Positions 44,679 through 54,079 of a stretch of 64,000 nucleotides of DNA are shown in pieces. This DNA is from Flavobacteriaceae bacterium HL-DH10 (GTDB taxonomy: Bacteria; Bacteroidota; Bacteroidia; Flavobacteriales; Flavobacteriaceae). Within the stretch, counting starts at the first letter, position 1; the number at the start of each line of letters is the position of its first letter. Under the pieces are notes generated by a model, which searched no databases, was not told where the DNA came from, and worked only from the letters and a program-made list of their open reading frames with translations. The DNA lies in NCBI GenBank assembly GCA_031826515.1, contig CP134536.1, positions 942,001-1,006,000 of the forward strand, in the 5' to 3' direction. Position numbers and translations under genes: made by a program.

Positions 44679-45607
44679 CGTCATCGTTGAATTTAGAAAT
44701 GTTATTTTTTTGTTTTGATGTCTGGTTTGCATTATCGTAATCGTCATCTATAGCTTCATCCATAAATTTATAACTTAACATTTTATAATACAACTTTGCT
44801 GCTAAAAAGTCGGATGACTTTTCTCTTTTATTAGGACATAACTCTACAATATCAAATCCTACCACATTTTTTTCTGCAAATACTTGTTTTAAAAAATCTA
44901 AAGTTTCATACCATAGTAAACCGCCAGGTTCTGGAGTTCCTGTACTTGGCATAATTGAAGGATCGAAAGCATCTAAATCGAATGTAATAAATACATTATC
45001 TGTCATTTGATCGATTGCTGAATCCATCCAAGTATCATCAACTGCCATATCATGAGCAAAATATGTTTTCTCTTCATCCATTACGGTTTTCTCCATGATA
45101 TCCATAGAACGAATCCCCACCTGAATTAAGTTAGTCGTTTGACTTGCTTCATATACAGCACAAGCATGATTACATATTGAACCATCGTATTCTTTTTCTT
45201 AAATCGGCATGTGCATCGATATGTAAAACCGTTAGACTTGGATACATTTCGTTAAACGCACGAATGGTTCCAATAGAAATAGAATGTTCACCACCAAAAA
45301 TGGTAACAAATTTATTTTTTTTGATGTATTTTTTAGTAGCTAGATGCACTGCATCTACCATAGCTTCTGGCGAAGCATCTTCAGTAACGGCATCAGCTAA
45401 AAACACACCTTGTTGATATACTTCGGTACCTGTTTCAATATCATAAAGCTCCATATTTTCAGAAGCATTTAAAAAAGCATCGGGACCTTTATCAGCTCCT
45501 TTTTGCCACGTACTAGTACCATCATAAGGCACAGGAATTAAAACAATTTTTGCACGTTCTAATTTTGCAAATTCTTCTGGAATACCAGCATAAGTATTAT
45601 TGCTCAT
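44668..45607 (-). pseudogene. speB: Agmatinase, interrupted by a single-base frameshift
   Basis: Manganese ureohydrolase that converts agmatine to putrescine and urea. Two reading frames cover it: 45607-45170 (N-terminal, with GGEHSIS and HIDAHADLR) and 45120-44668 (C-terminal, with FDLDAFDPSIMPSTGTPEPGG). Removing one A from the run of five at 45197-45193 (plus-strand T-run) joins them without a gap as DLRKEYDGSICNHACA, giving a normal 312-residue protein. All metal ligands would then be present. So this is a true mutation, a slippage-corrected gene, or a base-call error in a homopolymer. It overlaps speA by 11 bases. Confidence 0.9.
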
Positions 45608-46994
45608 AACCTAAAATTTTAAGTAAGTCTTCACTTTTTTGTTGTTCACTAAATAGTTTTGTTGTGATGTTTCCATCAGCATCTCTATCAATTAAAATAT
45701 GTTTTGGAGACGGAATTAAACAGTGCTGCAAACCGCCAAAACCACCAATAGTTTCTTGATAAGCACCTGTATTAAAAAAACCAATATATAATGGTTTATC
45801 TTTATTATATTTTGGCATATAAATAGCGTTCATATGTTGTTCACTATTATAATAATCATCACTATCACAAGTTAACCCTCCTAACAAAATACGTTCGTAA
45901 CTATCTTGCCATCTATTTATAGGTAATAAAATAAAACGTTTATTTATGGCCCAAGTATCTGGCAACGTCGTTATAAAAGATGAATTAATCATATTCCATT
46001 TTTCACGATCGTTTTGTTGCTTTTGATACAATACTTCATAAATAGCACCACCACTTTCGCCAACAGTAAAACTACCAAATTCTGTAAAAATATTAGGCAC
46101 ATCTACTTCTTCTTCCTCACATGCTATTTTAATTTGATTAACAATTTCATCAATCATATACTCGTAATCAAACTCAAAACCTAATGAATTTTTAATTGGA
46201 AAACCACCACCAATATTTAAACTATCTAAAGACGGACAAATCTTTTTCAAACTGGTGTAAACTTTTAAACATTTATGAAGTTCGTTCCAATAATACGCGT
46301 TATCCCTAATACCTGTATTTATAAAAAAGTGAAGCATTTTAAGAGATACTTTCTTATTGTTCTGAATTTGATTTTTATAAAAAGGAACAATATTTTTATA
46401 GCCAATTCCTAAACGCGATGTGTAAAACTCAAACTTAGGCTCTTCCTCTGAAGCTATTCTAATCCCCACATTAAATCCGCCATTAATCTCTTCAGAAAGC
46501 AAATCAATTTCTTCATAATTATCAATAATAGGAATAGCATTTTTATGCCCATTATTAATTAATCTGGCAATATTAGTAATGTATTGAGCACGCTTAAAAC
46601 CGTTGCTAATTACAAATGTATCATCTGTAATTTTGCCCTCTGCTTTTAAACTCTCAATAATATCAATATCAAAAGCCGAGGATGTTTCAATATGAATATC
46701 ATTCTTTAATGCCGTATCTAATACATGCTTAAAATGCGAGCTCTTTGTACAATAGCAGTAGTTATATTCACCCTTATAATCATGCTTTTCAATAGCACTT
46801 GCAAACCACTTTTTAGCCTTATTAATATTATTTGATATTTGTGGTAAATAAGTAAACTTTAACGGCGCACCATATTCTTTTGTTAATTGCATTAAATCTA
46901 TGTCATGAAAATGCAATTGTCCCTTTTCAACTTTAAATTCCTCTTGCGGGAAATCAAAAGTCTGATTTATTAAATCAATATATTTTGTATTCAA
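45597..46994 (-). CDS. speA: Arginine decarboxylase, PLP-dependent (biosynthetic type)
   Basis: Makes agmatine from arginine, the first step of this route to putrescine. The 465-residue protein has the alanine-racemase-like barrel: YCYCTKSSHFKHVL (about 79-92, with the PLP-binding Lys at KSS), GFNVGIRIASEEE, SLNIGGGFPIKN (about 263-274) and a C-terminal LTCDSDDYY motif (about 375-383) with the conserved Cys. It is shorter than E. coli SpeA, as is usual in Bacteroidota. It is the first gene of speA-speB-dhs-(GNAT-nitrilase) and overlaps speB by 11 bases. Confidence 0.88.
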   Translation of the reverse strand: MNTKYIDLINQTFDFPQEEFKVEKGQLHFHDIDLMQLTKEYGAPLKFTYLPQISNNINKAKKWFASAIEKHDYKGEYNYCYCTKSSHFKHVLDTALKNDIHIETSSAFDIDIIESLKAEGKITDDTFVISNGFKRAQYITNIARLINNGHKNAIPIIDNYEEIDLLSEEINGGFNVGIRIASEEEPKFEFYTSRLGIGYKNIVPFYKNQIQNNKKVSLKMLHFFINTGIRDNAYYWNELHKCLKVYTSLKKICPSLDSLNIGGGFPIKNSLGFEFDYEYMIDEIVNQIKIACEEEEVDVPNIFTEFGSFTVGESGGAIYEVLYQKQQNDREKWNMINSSFITTLPDTWAINKRFILLPINRWQDSYERILLGGLTCDSDDYYNSEQHMNAIYMPKYNKDKPLYIGFFNTGAYQETIGGFGGLQHCLIPSPKHILIDRDADGNITTKLFSEQQKSEDLLKILGYEQ

Positions 46995-47068
46995 TGTGTT
47001 ATTTTAAAAAAGTTAAAGATGTAATTTGTATATTAACTAGACGTTAAGATAGTAAAAAACAAACAATA

Positions 47069-47221
47069 TCAAACTTGAATTTCTCTTTGGGTAGTAGGCA
47101 CAAAACCATATTTATGCTGAATAGCATATATAGGAGATACGGAAGTTAGCTTTAAAATTCGGTCGCTTAATCTGTAAGCTGCTTTTGAATATGACTTCCT
47201 AATTTTCAAAAGCCCGAACAT
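47069..47221 (-). CDS. Possible small ORF upstream of speA, 50 residues
   Basis: In the 524-bp gap between speA and the pseudouridine synthase gene, the minus strand has an ATG frame of 50 codons: MFGLLKIRKSYSKAAYR at the start and HKYGFVPTTQREIQV at the end. Its basic, well-mixed composition looks more coding-like than the surrounding DNA. There is no Shine-Dalgarno, and I recognise no family. It may be a real small protein or the remnant of the end of an older gene. The rest of the gap is AT-rich with long A and T tracts. Confidence 0.3.
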   Translation of the reverse strand: MFGLLKIRKSYSKAAYRLSDRILKLTSVSPIYAIQHKYGFVPTTQREIQV

Positions 47222-47457
47222 AGAAACAGAGTTCAAATTGTTCAGCTAAATAGATTGCAAATGAAAAACAAAAATTTTAATTACAAACTTTTTTTTACTT
47301 TTTTTTTGAAAAATTTTTAGAAACTATTTTTGGTAGTTATCAAATGCCCAAGTTTTATTATTGCTTCTATTTTAAACTATAAAACTCATAAATATAATGA
47401 TTTAATTTCACGTCCTCCTAATTTGGAGAGCAAAACATATAGTTCAATCCTTAAAGC

Positions 47458-47497
47458 AAAAAAAAAGAGGTATGAATTAAATTATCACACCTCTTTT
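47458..47497 (-). terminator. Rho-independent terminator of the pseudouridine synthase gene
   Basis: On the minus strand AAAAGAGGT (47497-47489) pairs with ACCTCTTTT (47471-47463), followed by a T-run continuing to 47458. It lies 22 bases after the stop codon of the pseudouridine synthase gene. Confidence 0.85.
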
Positions 47498-47518
47498 AAA
47501 TTATTATTTATTTAGCAT

Positions 47519-48373
47519 TTATAACATCTTCAATGTATTCAATTCCTGCTCGGTTAAATGTTTCCAGCTACCACGTGGAATATCTTTTTTAGTAAGATGA
47601 CCTATAGCAACACAGTCTAAATTAACCACTTCATATTTTAAATAATCAAAAATGGTTCTAATAATAGTGTTTCCTGTATTTTTTACTTTTAAGCCAATTT
47701 CTTTTTTAGAGGCACCATCTATATAGCTAATTTCCTCAACAGCAATAAGCTTACCTTCTACTTTAAAACCTTCCTGAATTTTCTTTAAATCTTCAAGTCT
47801 TAAATTCTTATTTAATTCTATATGAAACAAACGAGAAACGCCATTTTTAGAATTTGTAAACTTATCTGCAATAGCATCGTCATTGGTAAAAAACAATAAG
47901 CCTTTAGAATTTCTTCCTAAACGCCCAATTGGCTTTATACGAGATGTTGTAGCGTTAGCTACCAAATCCATAACCGTTCTTCCTTTACCCTCACTTGTTG
48001 TCGTTGCAAAACCTTTAGGCTTATTAAGCAATACATATGCTTTTTGTTCTGGGTTAATTCGTGCACCATCATAGCGCACCTCATCTTCTAACTTTACTTT
48101 ATAGCCCATTTCGGTAATTACTTTACCGTTAACAGTTACCAAACCAATAGCGATATGTTCATCGGCCTCACGACGTGAGCACATACCAGAATTAGCGATG
48201 TATTTATTTAGCCTAATTTCGTTCGGATTACTAGGTTTTTTAGGTTTAGGTGTTGGCGTAACACCTCCTTTTTTTATAGGTGCATTTCCTCTTGCATAGC
48301 TCTTTCCTTTACTATTATCACTACCTCTACCTGAAGGTTTTCCTTTTCCTTTACTCCCTTGATGCCTGTTCAT
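47519..48373 (-). CDS. rRNA pseudouridine synthase, RsuA/RluB family
   Basis: A 284-residue enzyme that isomerises a uridine in rRNA. A basic, low-complexity N-terminus (about 1-50: Gly/Lys/Ser/Pro-rich) is typical of Bacteroidota versions and may bind RNA. An S4 domain follows (RLNKYIANSGMCSRREADEHI, about 54-74). The catalytic domain contains PIGRLGRNSKGLLFFTND (about 147-164), in which the usual Asp of GRLDxxSxGLL is replaced by Asn (GRLGRNSKG), a change worth checking. RluB is most likely. The next genes upstream are UbiA and mevalonate genes. Confidence 0.87.
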   Translation of the reverse strand: MNRHQGSKGKGKPSGRGSDNSKGKSYARGNAPIKKGGVTPTPKPKKPSNPNEIRLNKYIANSGMCSRREADEHIAIGLVTVNGKVITEMGYKVKLEDEVRYDGARINPEQKAYVLLNKPKGFATTTSEGKGRTVMDLVANATTSRIKPIGRLGRNSKGLLFFTNDDAIADKFTNSKNGVSRLFHIELNKNLRLEDLKKIQEGFKVEGKLIAVEEISYIDGASKKEIGLKVKNTGNTIIRTIFDYLKYEVVNLDCVAIGHLTKKDIPRGSWKHLTEQELNTLKML

Positions 48374-48451
48374 TGATTACAAATTTTTGCAAAGATACAG
48401 AAAGCTTCATAGCTTTCAATCTTCAAAATTACAAATATAAAATTACGATTT

Positions 48452-49354
48452 TTAAATACGATTTAAAATAACACTAACATCTATTAATAAAAGACAAAAA
48501 ACACCTGTTAGAATTATAAACTTAAGAATATTATGAAGTATTAAATAATGTATTTTTGTGCTCGATTTCCATAATAAAACTAAAAACACAAGCAATAAAA
48601 ACACACTTAGATAGAAATAATAATACATATAACCTATATTATATTTAAACAACAAAAAATATGTTGGTATTAAAGTAAGACCAGACAATACACTAAGCAT
48701 TATTTTTGATACTTTTTCACCATAAACAACTGGAATGGTATGATAATCTTGAAGCAAATCGCCTTTAATACTTTCTAAATCTTTGGTTAATTCACGCATA
48801 GAAATAATTAAAAACAAAAACATGGCATGCACAAAAACAACGTGCTCAAAATTTTTGTAATACATGAAAATAGCAAAAAAGGGTGTAATTGTTAAAACAG
48901 CCGAAGTTAAATTACCAATAAATGGTAGTTTTTTTAATTTATGAGAATAAAACCAAATACCAAAAATGTAAAATGCAAAGAAAACAACAGCATTAAAAGA
49001 CACATAACTTGCCATAACTACAGCCATAAAATTAAGCACAAAATAAAATGACAATTTTGTGTTTTGACTTACCAATCTATCTAACCTTGACTTAATAGGT
49101 TTATTGATTAAATCTTTTTCAGAATCGTAAAAATTATTAATGATATAACCCGCTGCAATGGTTACTGATGATGCCAAAACAAGCATTAATAAATTAACAT
49201 CAAAAACAACAACTCTTAAAGGTTTATCATGTGCCAGAACATAAATAGATGTAATATACTGAGCAATAACTACGACAAGAATATTATAGCCTCTAACTAC
49301 AGAAAACATACTAAAAAATTTAAGTAGAATATGTTTCTGTTTTCTGTTTAACAT
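48452..49354 (-). CDS. UbiA prenyltransferase, geranylgeranylglycerol-phosphate type
   Basis: Integral membrane prenyltransferase with about nine helices. I prefer the start at MLNRKQKH (49354), because the preceding 17 residues of the open frame look like leader. Motifs are NNFYDSEKDLINKPIKSRL (NDxxDxxxD-like, about residues 86-104 of the short form) and ELTKDLESIKGD (second Asp-rich motif). The family name in Flavobacteriia is geranylgeranylglycerol-phosphate geranylgeranyltransferase; the true substrate is uncertain. It lies next to the mevalonate kinase gene, so its prenyl donor comes from the pathway encoded beside it. Confidence 0.84.
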   Translation of the reverse strand: MLNRKQKHILLKFFSMFSVVRGYNILVVVIAQYITSIYVLAHDKPLRVVVFDVNLLMLVLASSVTIAAGYIINNFYDSEKDLINKPIKSRLDRLVSQNTKLSFYFVLNFMAVVMASYVSFNAVVFFAFYIFGIWFYSHKLKKLPFIGNLTSAVLTITPFFAIFMYYKNFEHVVFVHAMFLFLIISMRELTKDLESIKGDLLQDYHTIPVVYGEKVSKIMLSVLSGLTLIPTYFLLFKYNIGYMYYYFYLSVFLLLVFLVLLWKSSTKIHYLILHNILKFIILTGVFCLLLIDVSVILNRI

Positions 49355-49408
49355 AAAAACGTATTTGAAAAGACTCTCAGACTTAGCTAAGTGTAGCAGA
49401 TTCAAAAA

Positions 49409-50362
49409 TTAGAAATTGTATACAACTTCTAATTTATAATCTGAAAGAGATTGTTTTGCTTTTTCAATATCTTTGGTAAAACCAAGAATATAACCACCAC
49501 CACCTGATCCACAAAGCTTTAAGTAGTACTCATTAGTTTCTATACCTTTTTTCCATAGTTCATGAAATTGCTGTGGAATCATGGGCTTAAAATGATTTAA
49601 AACGACTTTAGAAAGTTGTTTTGTGTTTTTAAACAAAGACTTAATATTTCCTGTTAAAAAATCATCAACACAAGCATCTGTATGTTTTATAAATTGATTT
49701 TTAAGCATTTTACGAAAACCTTCTTGCTTCATGCTTTCCATAAACAAGCTTACCATAGGTGCCGTTTCGCCAATAATACCGCTATCAATTAAAAAAACAG
49801 CTCCTATTCCATCACTCTGTTGCGCTGGAATACCTGTAGCCTCAATATTGTCTTTTGAATTTATAAGAATTGGAATGCTTAAATAACTATTTAAAGGATC
49901 TAAACCTGATGATTTGCCATGAAAAAAAGATTCCATAGCAGAAAAAATAGCTTTTAACTTTAATAGCTTTTCTCTGGTTAAATTTTCCAGAACAGTTATT
50001 TTATCAAAGGCATACTTATCGTAAATAGCAGCCACTAAAGCACCACTGCTACCAACGCCATAACCTTGTGGTATTGAAGAGTCGAAATACATACCAGAAT
50101 TAACATCCTTTAATAATGTATCACTATCAAAACGCACTAGCTCATCATCAATACTTTGAATATACGTCGCAAATCGTTTTAAACTTTCGTTAGATTTGAT
50201 AGTCTTTTCTGATGGATCTGCATCCATTTTTAAAGCACCATTATAAAAATTATAAGGAATAGATAAACCTTTAGAATCTTTTATGATTCCATATTCTCCG
50301 AAGAGTAATATTTTAGAGTAAAACAAAGGTCCTTTCATGTGTTTATAATTATTGTTTTTCAT
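49409..50362 (-). CDS. Mevalonate kinase-like GHMP kinase
   Basis: A 317-residue GHMP-fold kinase. The N-terminal KILLFGEYGIIKDSKGLSIPY (about 18-38) contains the family's substrate loop, PQGYGVGSSGALVAAIY (about 94-110) is the ATP-binding glycine-rich motif, and LCGSGGGGYILGF (about 282-294) is motif 3. Phosphorylates mevalonate to 5-phosphomevalonate. It lies directly downstream of mvaD (96-bp gap) and before the UbiA gene. Phosphomevalonate kinase is a weaker alternative. Confidence 0.87.
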   Translation of the reverse strand: MKNNNYKHMKGPLFYSKILLFGEYGIIKDSKGLSIPYNFYNGALKMDADPSEKTIKSNESLKRFATYIQSIDDELVRFDSDTLLKDVNSGMYFDSSIPQGYGVGSSGALVAAIYDKYAFDKITVLENLTREKLLKLKAIFSAMESFFHGKSSGLDPLNSYLSIPILINSKDNIEATGIPAQQSDGIGAVFLIDSGIIGETAPMVSLFMESMKQEGFRKMLKNQFIKHTDACVDDFLTGNIKSLFKNTKQLSKVVLNHFKPMIPQQFHELWKKGIETNEYYLKLCGSGGGGYILGFTKDIEKAKQSLSDYKLEVVYNF

Positions 50363-50458
50363 CAGTCACATGTACCATTCATTTAATCATTTTCTTGGGT
50401 ATCGAAAATTTAGTTATGAATGTTTCATAAAACAATTCTTTGATGTGATTTTGCAAAA

Positions 50459-51538
50459 TTACAACAGTTTTGCTCCAAAACCAATTCTATCACTAATATA
50501 GTGACCTTTTTGACAGTACACAACTAACTCGCTCTTAATGAATTCCAAAACTTGTTCACTTTCAATTTCTGGGTATAACACATGCACATTAGCTCCTGCA
50601 TCTAATGTAAAACAGATTTTAGAACCTGTATTATGCCTAAATGCCCATATTTTATTGATAATTTCAAGTGTATTAGGTTTCATTAAAATGAAATACGGCA
50701 TACTCGTCATCATCATAGCATGAAGTGTTAACGCTTCACTTTCTACTAATGCTATAAACCTATCTAAATCGCCACTTTTTAAGATTGAAATTATATCAGT
50801 AAGATTTTTATTTGCTTGTTTAAATCGTTCTTGAGCAAATGGATGTCCATGCATTAAATTATGGCCAACCGTACTACTTACTTGTTTTTCGCCTTTATCA
50901 ACTAATAAAATAGTGTCTTGATAGTTTTTGAAATTCTCATGAACTTCAAAAGGGTATTTTACTCCAAATAAATCGGAACTCCCATCAATAGCATCGTGTT
51001 TACCCCAAACTACTAAATCACCTTCAAGACTTCTACAAGCACTTCCAGAACCTAATCTTGCTAAAAAAGATGCTTTTTGAATAAATAACTTATCAGAAAC
51101 ACTTTCAACTAATTCTTTTTCAACACTCATTAAACACAATGCTAAGGCGCTCATACCTGATGCTGAAGAAGCAATACCCGAACTATGAGGAAACGTATTT
51201 GATGTTTCAATTTTAAAATGATACTGTTTCAAAAAAGGCAAATAAGCTTCAATACGTTTAAAGAATGTTTCAATTTTTGGTTTAAAATCATCTTTCTTTT
51301 CTTCATCTAAAAATACTTCAAAAGAGAAATTGGCTTTACTTTCTTTTTTTGAAAAACTTAATTTAGTTGTCGTCTTACAATCGTTAAGCGTAAAACTTAT
51401 AGATGGATTTTCTGGGATTTGATTTTCCTTCTTTCCCCAGTATTTAACTAAAGCAATATTACTTGGAGAAGACCATGTAAAACTTCCGTTTTCAACAGAA
51501 CCTGTATATGGTTTCGGAATAAATTGTTGTGCTGTCAT
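50459..51538 (-). CDS. mvaD: Diphosphomevalonate decarboxylase
   Basis: Makes isopentenyl diphosphate from diphosphomevalonate with ATP. The 359-residue GHMP-fold enzyme carries NIALVKYWGKKENQIPENPSIS (about 27-48) near the N-terminus, SSGIASSASGMSALALCL (about 119-136, ATP loop) and the RLGSGSACRSL segment (about 155-165) with the Arg/Ser catalytic positions. LDAGANVHVLYP near residue 315 carries the catalytic Asp. It starts the mvaD-mvk-ubiA-rlu gene string and abuts the DUF1697 gene. Confidence 0.93.
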   Translation of the reverse strand: MTAQQFIPKPYTGSVENGSFTWSSPSNIALVKYWGKKENQIPENPSISFTLNDCKTTTKLSFSKKESKANFSFEVFLDEEKKDDFKPKIETFFKRIEAYLPFLKQYHFKIETSNTFPHSSGIASSASGMSALALCLMSVEKELVESVSDKLFIQKASFLARLGSGSACRSLEGDLVVWGKHDAIDGSSDLFGVKYPFEVHENFKNYQDTILLVDKGEKQVSSTVGHNLMHGHPFAQERFKQANKNLTDIISILKSGDLDRFIALVESEALTLHAMMMTSMPYFILMKPNTLEIINKIWAFRHNTGSKICFTLDAGANVHVLYPEIESEQVLEFIKSELVVYCQKGHYISDRIGFGAKLL

Positions 51539-52078
51539 TTAACCTATTTCAGTTGACAAAGATAACAACTTTAGCATTGTTTTATAGTTTCTTGTAGTAA
51601 CAGACACTTTTAATTTCCGTTCGAAGAAATTATTGTTGCATTTTGCTTTTCCGTAGCCCACTGGAGAATAGAAATACACACAATCATCGGTTATTACAAA
51701 TTCTTCATTCGGATATTGAATTTCTTGTGTTTCAATAATTAAATTAACATCTGGGACAACATGCAAAATTGAAAAATAACTATTTTCTTTATTTGTCTCA
51801 GGAAACGGACACGTATCAAAAATTATTTTTAGTTCTTTAGGTGTTCTCACTAAAACGGGAACTTCAAAACCAAAATGATCGAGAATCGATTTTTGAATAT
51901 TATTTTCTAAAGCCTTTATACTTTTTTCAGAAGATTGAAATATTACATTCCCACTTTGTATATACGTTTGAACGTTTTCTAAACCAGATTTAGAGAGCAA
52001 CTCGCGTAATTCTGCCATGGAAACTTTTTTCTGCCCACTAACATTTATACCTCTTAATAATGCGATGTAAGTATTCAT
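51539..52078 (-). CDS. DUF1697 family protein
   Basis: A 179-residue cytoplasmic protein. The N-terminal YIALLRGINVSGQKKVSMAELR and YIQSGNVIFQS (about 38-48) are the characteristic DUF1697 segments; the family has ferredoxin-like folds and no established function known to me. It abuts mvaD on one side and the BaiN-like flavoprotein on the other with no gap, so it is part of one transcript. Confidence 0.85.
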   Translation of the reverse strand: MNTYIALLRGINVSGQKKVSMAELRELLSKSGLENVQTYIQSGNVIFQSSEKSIKALENNIQKSILDHFGFEVPVLVRTPKELKIIFDTCPFPETNKENSYFSILHVVPDVNLIIETQEIQYPNEEFVITDDCVYFYSPVGYGKAKCNNNFFERKLKVSVTTRNYKTMLKLLSLSTEIG

Positions 52079-53332
52079 TTATTTTGAAATATTCTGAGCT
52101 ACAATATAAGCTCCTGTCCACGCATTTTGAAAATTAAATCCGCCCGTAACCGCATCTATATTCAACACTTCTCCCGCAAAATATAAGCCTTTATGCAATT
52201 TACTTCCAAAAGTTTTAAAATTAACTTCTTTTAAATTTATACCGCCAGCAGTTACAAATTCTTCTTTAAACGTACTTTTTCCATCAACATTAAAAACTGC
52301 TTTTGTAAGCTGACCTGCTAATGCTTCTAATTGCGCTTTATTTAAATCTGCCCATCTAGTCTCGGCAGTCATATTTGATGCTAACACCAATTTATGCCAG
52401 AGGCGTTTTGGCAAATCAAATTGGGTTGATTTAAACACTGTTTTTTTAGCTAAATCTTGTTTTAATGTTTTTAAAAAACCTAAACAATCCTCAAATGCTT
52501 GTCTGATAAAATTAACTTCAATCTCAAATTTATAATCTCGTTTAGCAAACTCAATGGCTCCAAAAGCAGATAATTTTAAAATAGATGGCGCACTCATACC
52601 CCAATGTGTAATAAGCAATGGTCCTTCTGATTTTAAAACCTCTCTGTCTCTTTGAGACATCTCTCCTTTAGATGGAGAGAAATTATTTAACACTGTAATC
52701 TCTACATTTAAAGCCACTACACCAGGAATATCTTGTATACGTTCATCTTTAATATTAAAGGTAAAAAGCGATGGAACAGGTTGCGAAACTGTATGTCCCA
52801 AATCTTCTAAAAGTTTCCATATTTTAGGATTACTTCCTGTTGCAATCAATATTTTTTTTGAAGAAAAAACACCTTGAGTCGTTTCTATTTCAAATAAGTC
52901 TGCTTCTTTTTGAATTGATTTTACCGAATGATTCATTAAAACCTCAACCTGATACTTTTCAGCTTCATTTAAAAAACAATCAATAATAGTTTGCGACGAA
53001 TTAGATACTGGAAACATCCTGCCATCATCTTCAATTTTAAGTGCAACACCACGTTTTTCAAACCACTCAATAGTATCACCCGTCATAAATTTATGGAAAG
53101 GACCTAACAATTCTTTTTCACCACGTGGATAATTCTGCACCAATTCTTGCGGAATAAACTCAGCATGTGTTACATTACAACGTCCGCCACCAGATACTTT
53201 TACTTTGGTTAGCACTTCCTTTCCACGTTCTAAAATAGCGACTTTTAAATCGGGATTTTGCTCAGCAATATTAATAGCTGCAAAAAAACCTGCTGCACCA
53301 CCTCCTACTATTATAATATCTTTCTCAATCAT
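52079..53332 (-). CDS. HI0933/BaiN-type flavoprotein
   Basis: A 417-residue NAD(P)/FAD-dependent enzyme. The N-terminal IIVGGGAAGFFAAI (about 6-19) binds FAD, KVSGGGRCNVTHAEF (about 45-59) is typical of the HI0933 family, and the C-terminus ends FAGEVLNIDAVTGGFNFQNAWTGAYIV. This family includes BaiN, a bile-acid-intermediate reductase, but most members are uncharacterised. It overlaps the GDPD gene by four bases. Confidence 0.88.
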   Translation of the reverse strand: MIEKDIIIVGGGAAGFFAAINIAEQNPDLKVAILERGKEVLTKVKVSGGGRCNVTHAEFIPQELVQNYPRGEKELLGPFHKFMTGDTIEWFEKRGVALKIEDDGRMFPVSNSSQTIIDCFLNEAEKYQVEVLMNHSVKSIQKEADLFEIETTQGVFSSKKILIATGSNPKIWKLLEDLGHTVSQPVPSLFTFNIKDERIQDIPGVVALNVEITVLNNFSPSKGEMSQRDREVLKSEGPLLITHWGMSAPSILKLSAFGAIEFAKRDYKFEIEVNFIRQAFEDCLGFLKTLKQDLAKKTVFKSTQFDLPKRLWHKLVLASNMTAETRWADLNKAQLEALAGQLTKAVFNVDGKSTFKEEFVTAGGINLKEVNFKTFGSKLHKGLYFAGEVLNIDAVTGGFNFQNAWTGAYIVAQNISK

Positions 53333-54018
53333 ATTCTGTCTGGAAAATCTGAAATTATAGCATCTACATTATAATCTTTCATACGGACAATCGTGTCTTT
53401 ATTATTAGCTGTCCATACATTCACTTTATAACCCATATCTTTTGCCTCCTTAACATTATTCCTAGTTACAATGGCAATATTAGGGTGTATTGCATGGGCA
53501 TTAATTGTTTTTGCAAACCCTATAGCCTCATCAACATTGGCTTTTGTAAGGACCGCTAAAGGCACTTGAGAATTTAAACTAAAAATATGTTCTAATTCAT
53601 GATGCTGAAAACTAGAAACTATAAAATCACCATACATCCATCCGTGATAATCTATATGTTTTTTAATAATTCTTTCGGTTTCTAATGCTGTATTACGACC
53701 CTTTAATTCAATATTAAGTAAACACTTTCTATCAATAAAAGTGACAACTTCTTCTAAGGTTGGAATATCAAACTGACCATTAACTTGAAACGTTTTTAAT
53801 TCTGAAAGTGTGTATTTTGAAATTTCTCCACTTGCCTGAGTCATTCTATCTAAAGTGAAATCATGAAAAACGACAAGCTCACCTGAAGCACACTTATGCA
53901 CATCTATTTCAATACCATCAACACCAAACTCTAAAGCCTTTTTTATAGATGCCATTGTATTTTCAGCCAGATGCCCCATAGCACCTCGATGTCCTATACG
54001 TAAACAAGGTTTTTCCAC
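53329..54018 (-). CDS. Glycerophosphodiester phosphodiesterase
   Basis: Splits glycerophosphodiesters into glycerol-3-phosphate and an alcohol. The 229-residue protein begins RIGHRGAMGHLAENTM (about 7-22), with the catalytic HR and metal-binding ENT, and contains GIEIDVHKCASGELVVFHDF (about 36-55), the EIDV/HD motif. There is no signal peptide, so it is cytoplasmic. First gene of the GDPD-BaiN-DUF1697-mvaD string. Confidence 0.93.
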   Translation of the reverse strand: MEKPCLRIGHRGAMGHLAENTMASIKKALEFGVDGIEIDVHKCASGELVVFHDFTLDRMTQASGEISKYTLSELKTFQVNGQFDIPTLEEVVTFIDRKCLLNIELKGRNTALETERIIKKHIDYHGWMYGDFIVSSFQHHELEHIFSLNSQVPLAVLTKANVDEAIGFAKTINAHAIHPNIAIVTRNNVKEAKDMGYKVNVWTANNKDTIVRMKDYNVDAIISDFPDRI

Positions 54019-54079
54019 TTAAATAATTCTTATTAAAAATATCTCTGTAAATTTAGCATTATAAATTATGACAGCCTAA

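Noticed and set aside
44679-44747. 23-residue N-terminal extension of the deoxyhypusine synthase-like protein
   Set aside because: It lies fully inside the agmatinase coding sequence, and the MSTKGPISQF start matches the family's normal N-terminus.
47330-47515. 61-residue + strand frame between speA and the pseudouridine synthase gene
   Set aside because: It runs through the minus-strand terminator and poly-A tracts, has no promoter or ribosome site, and no protein-like pattern.
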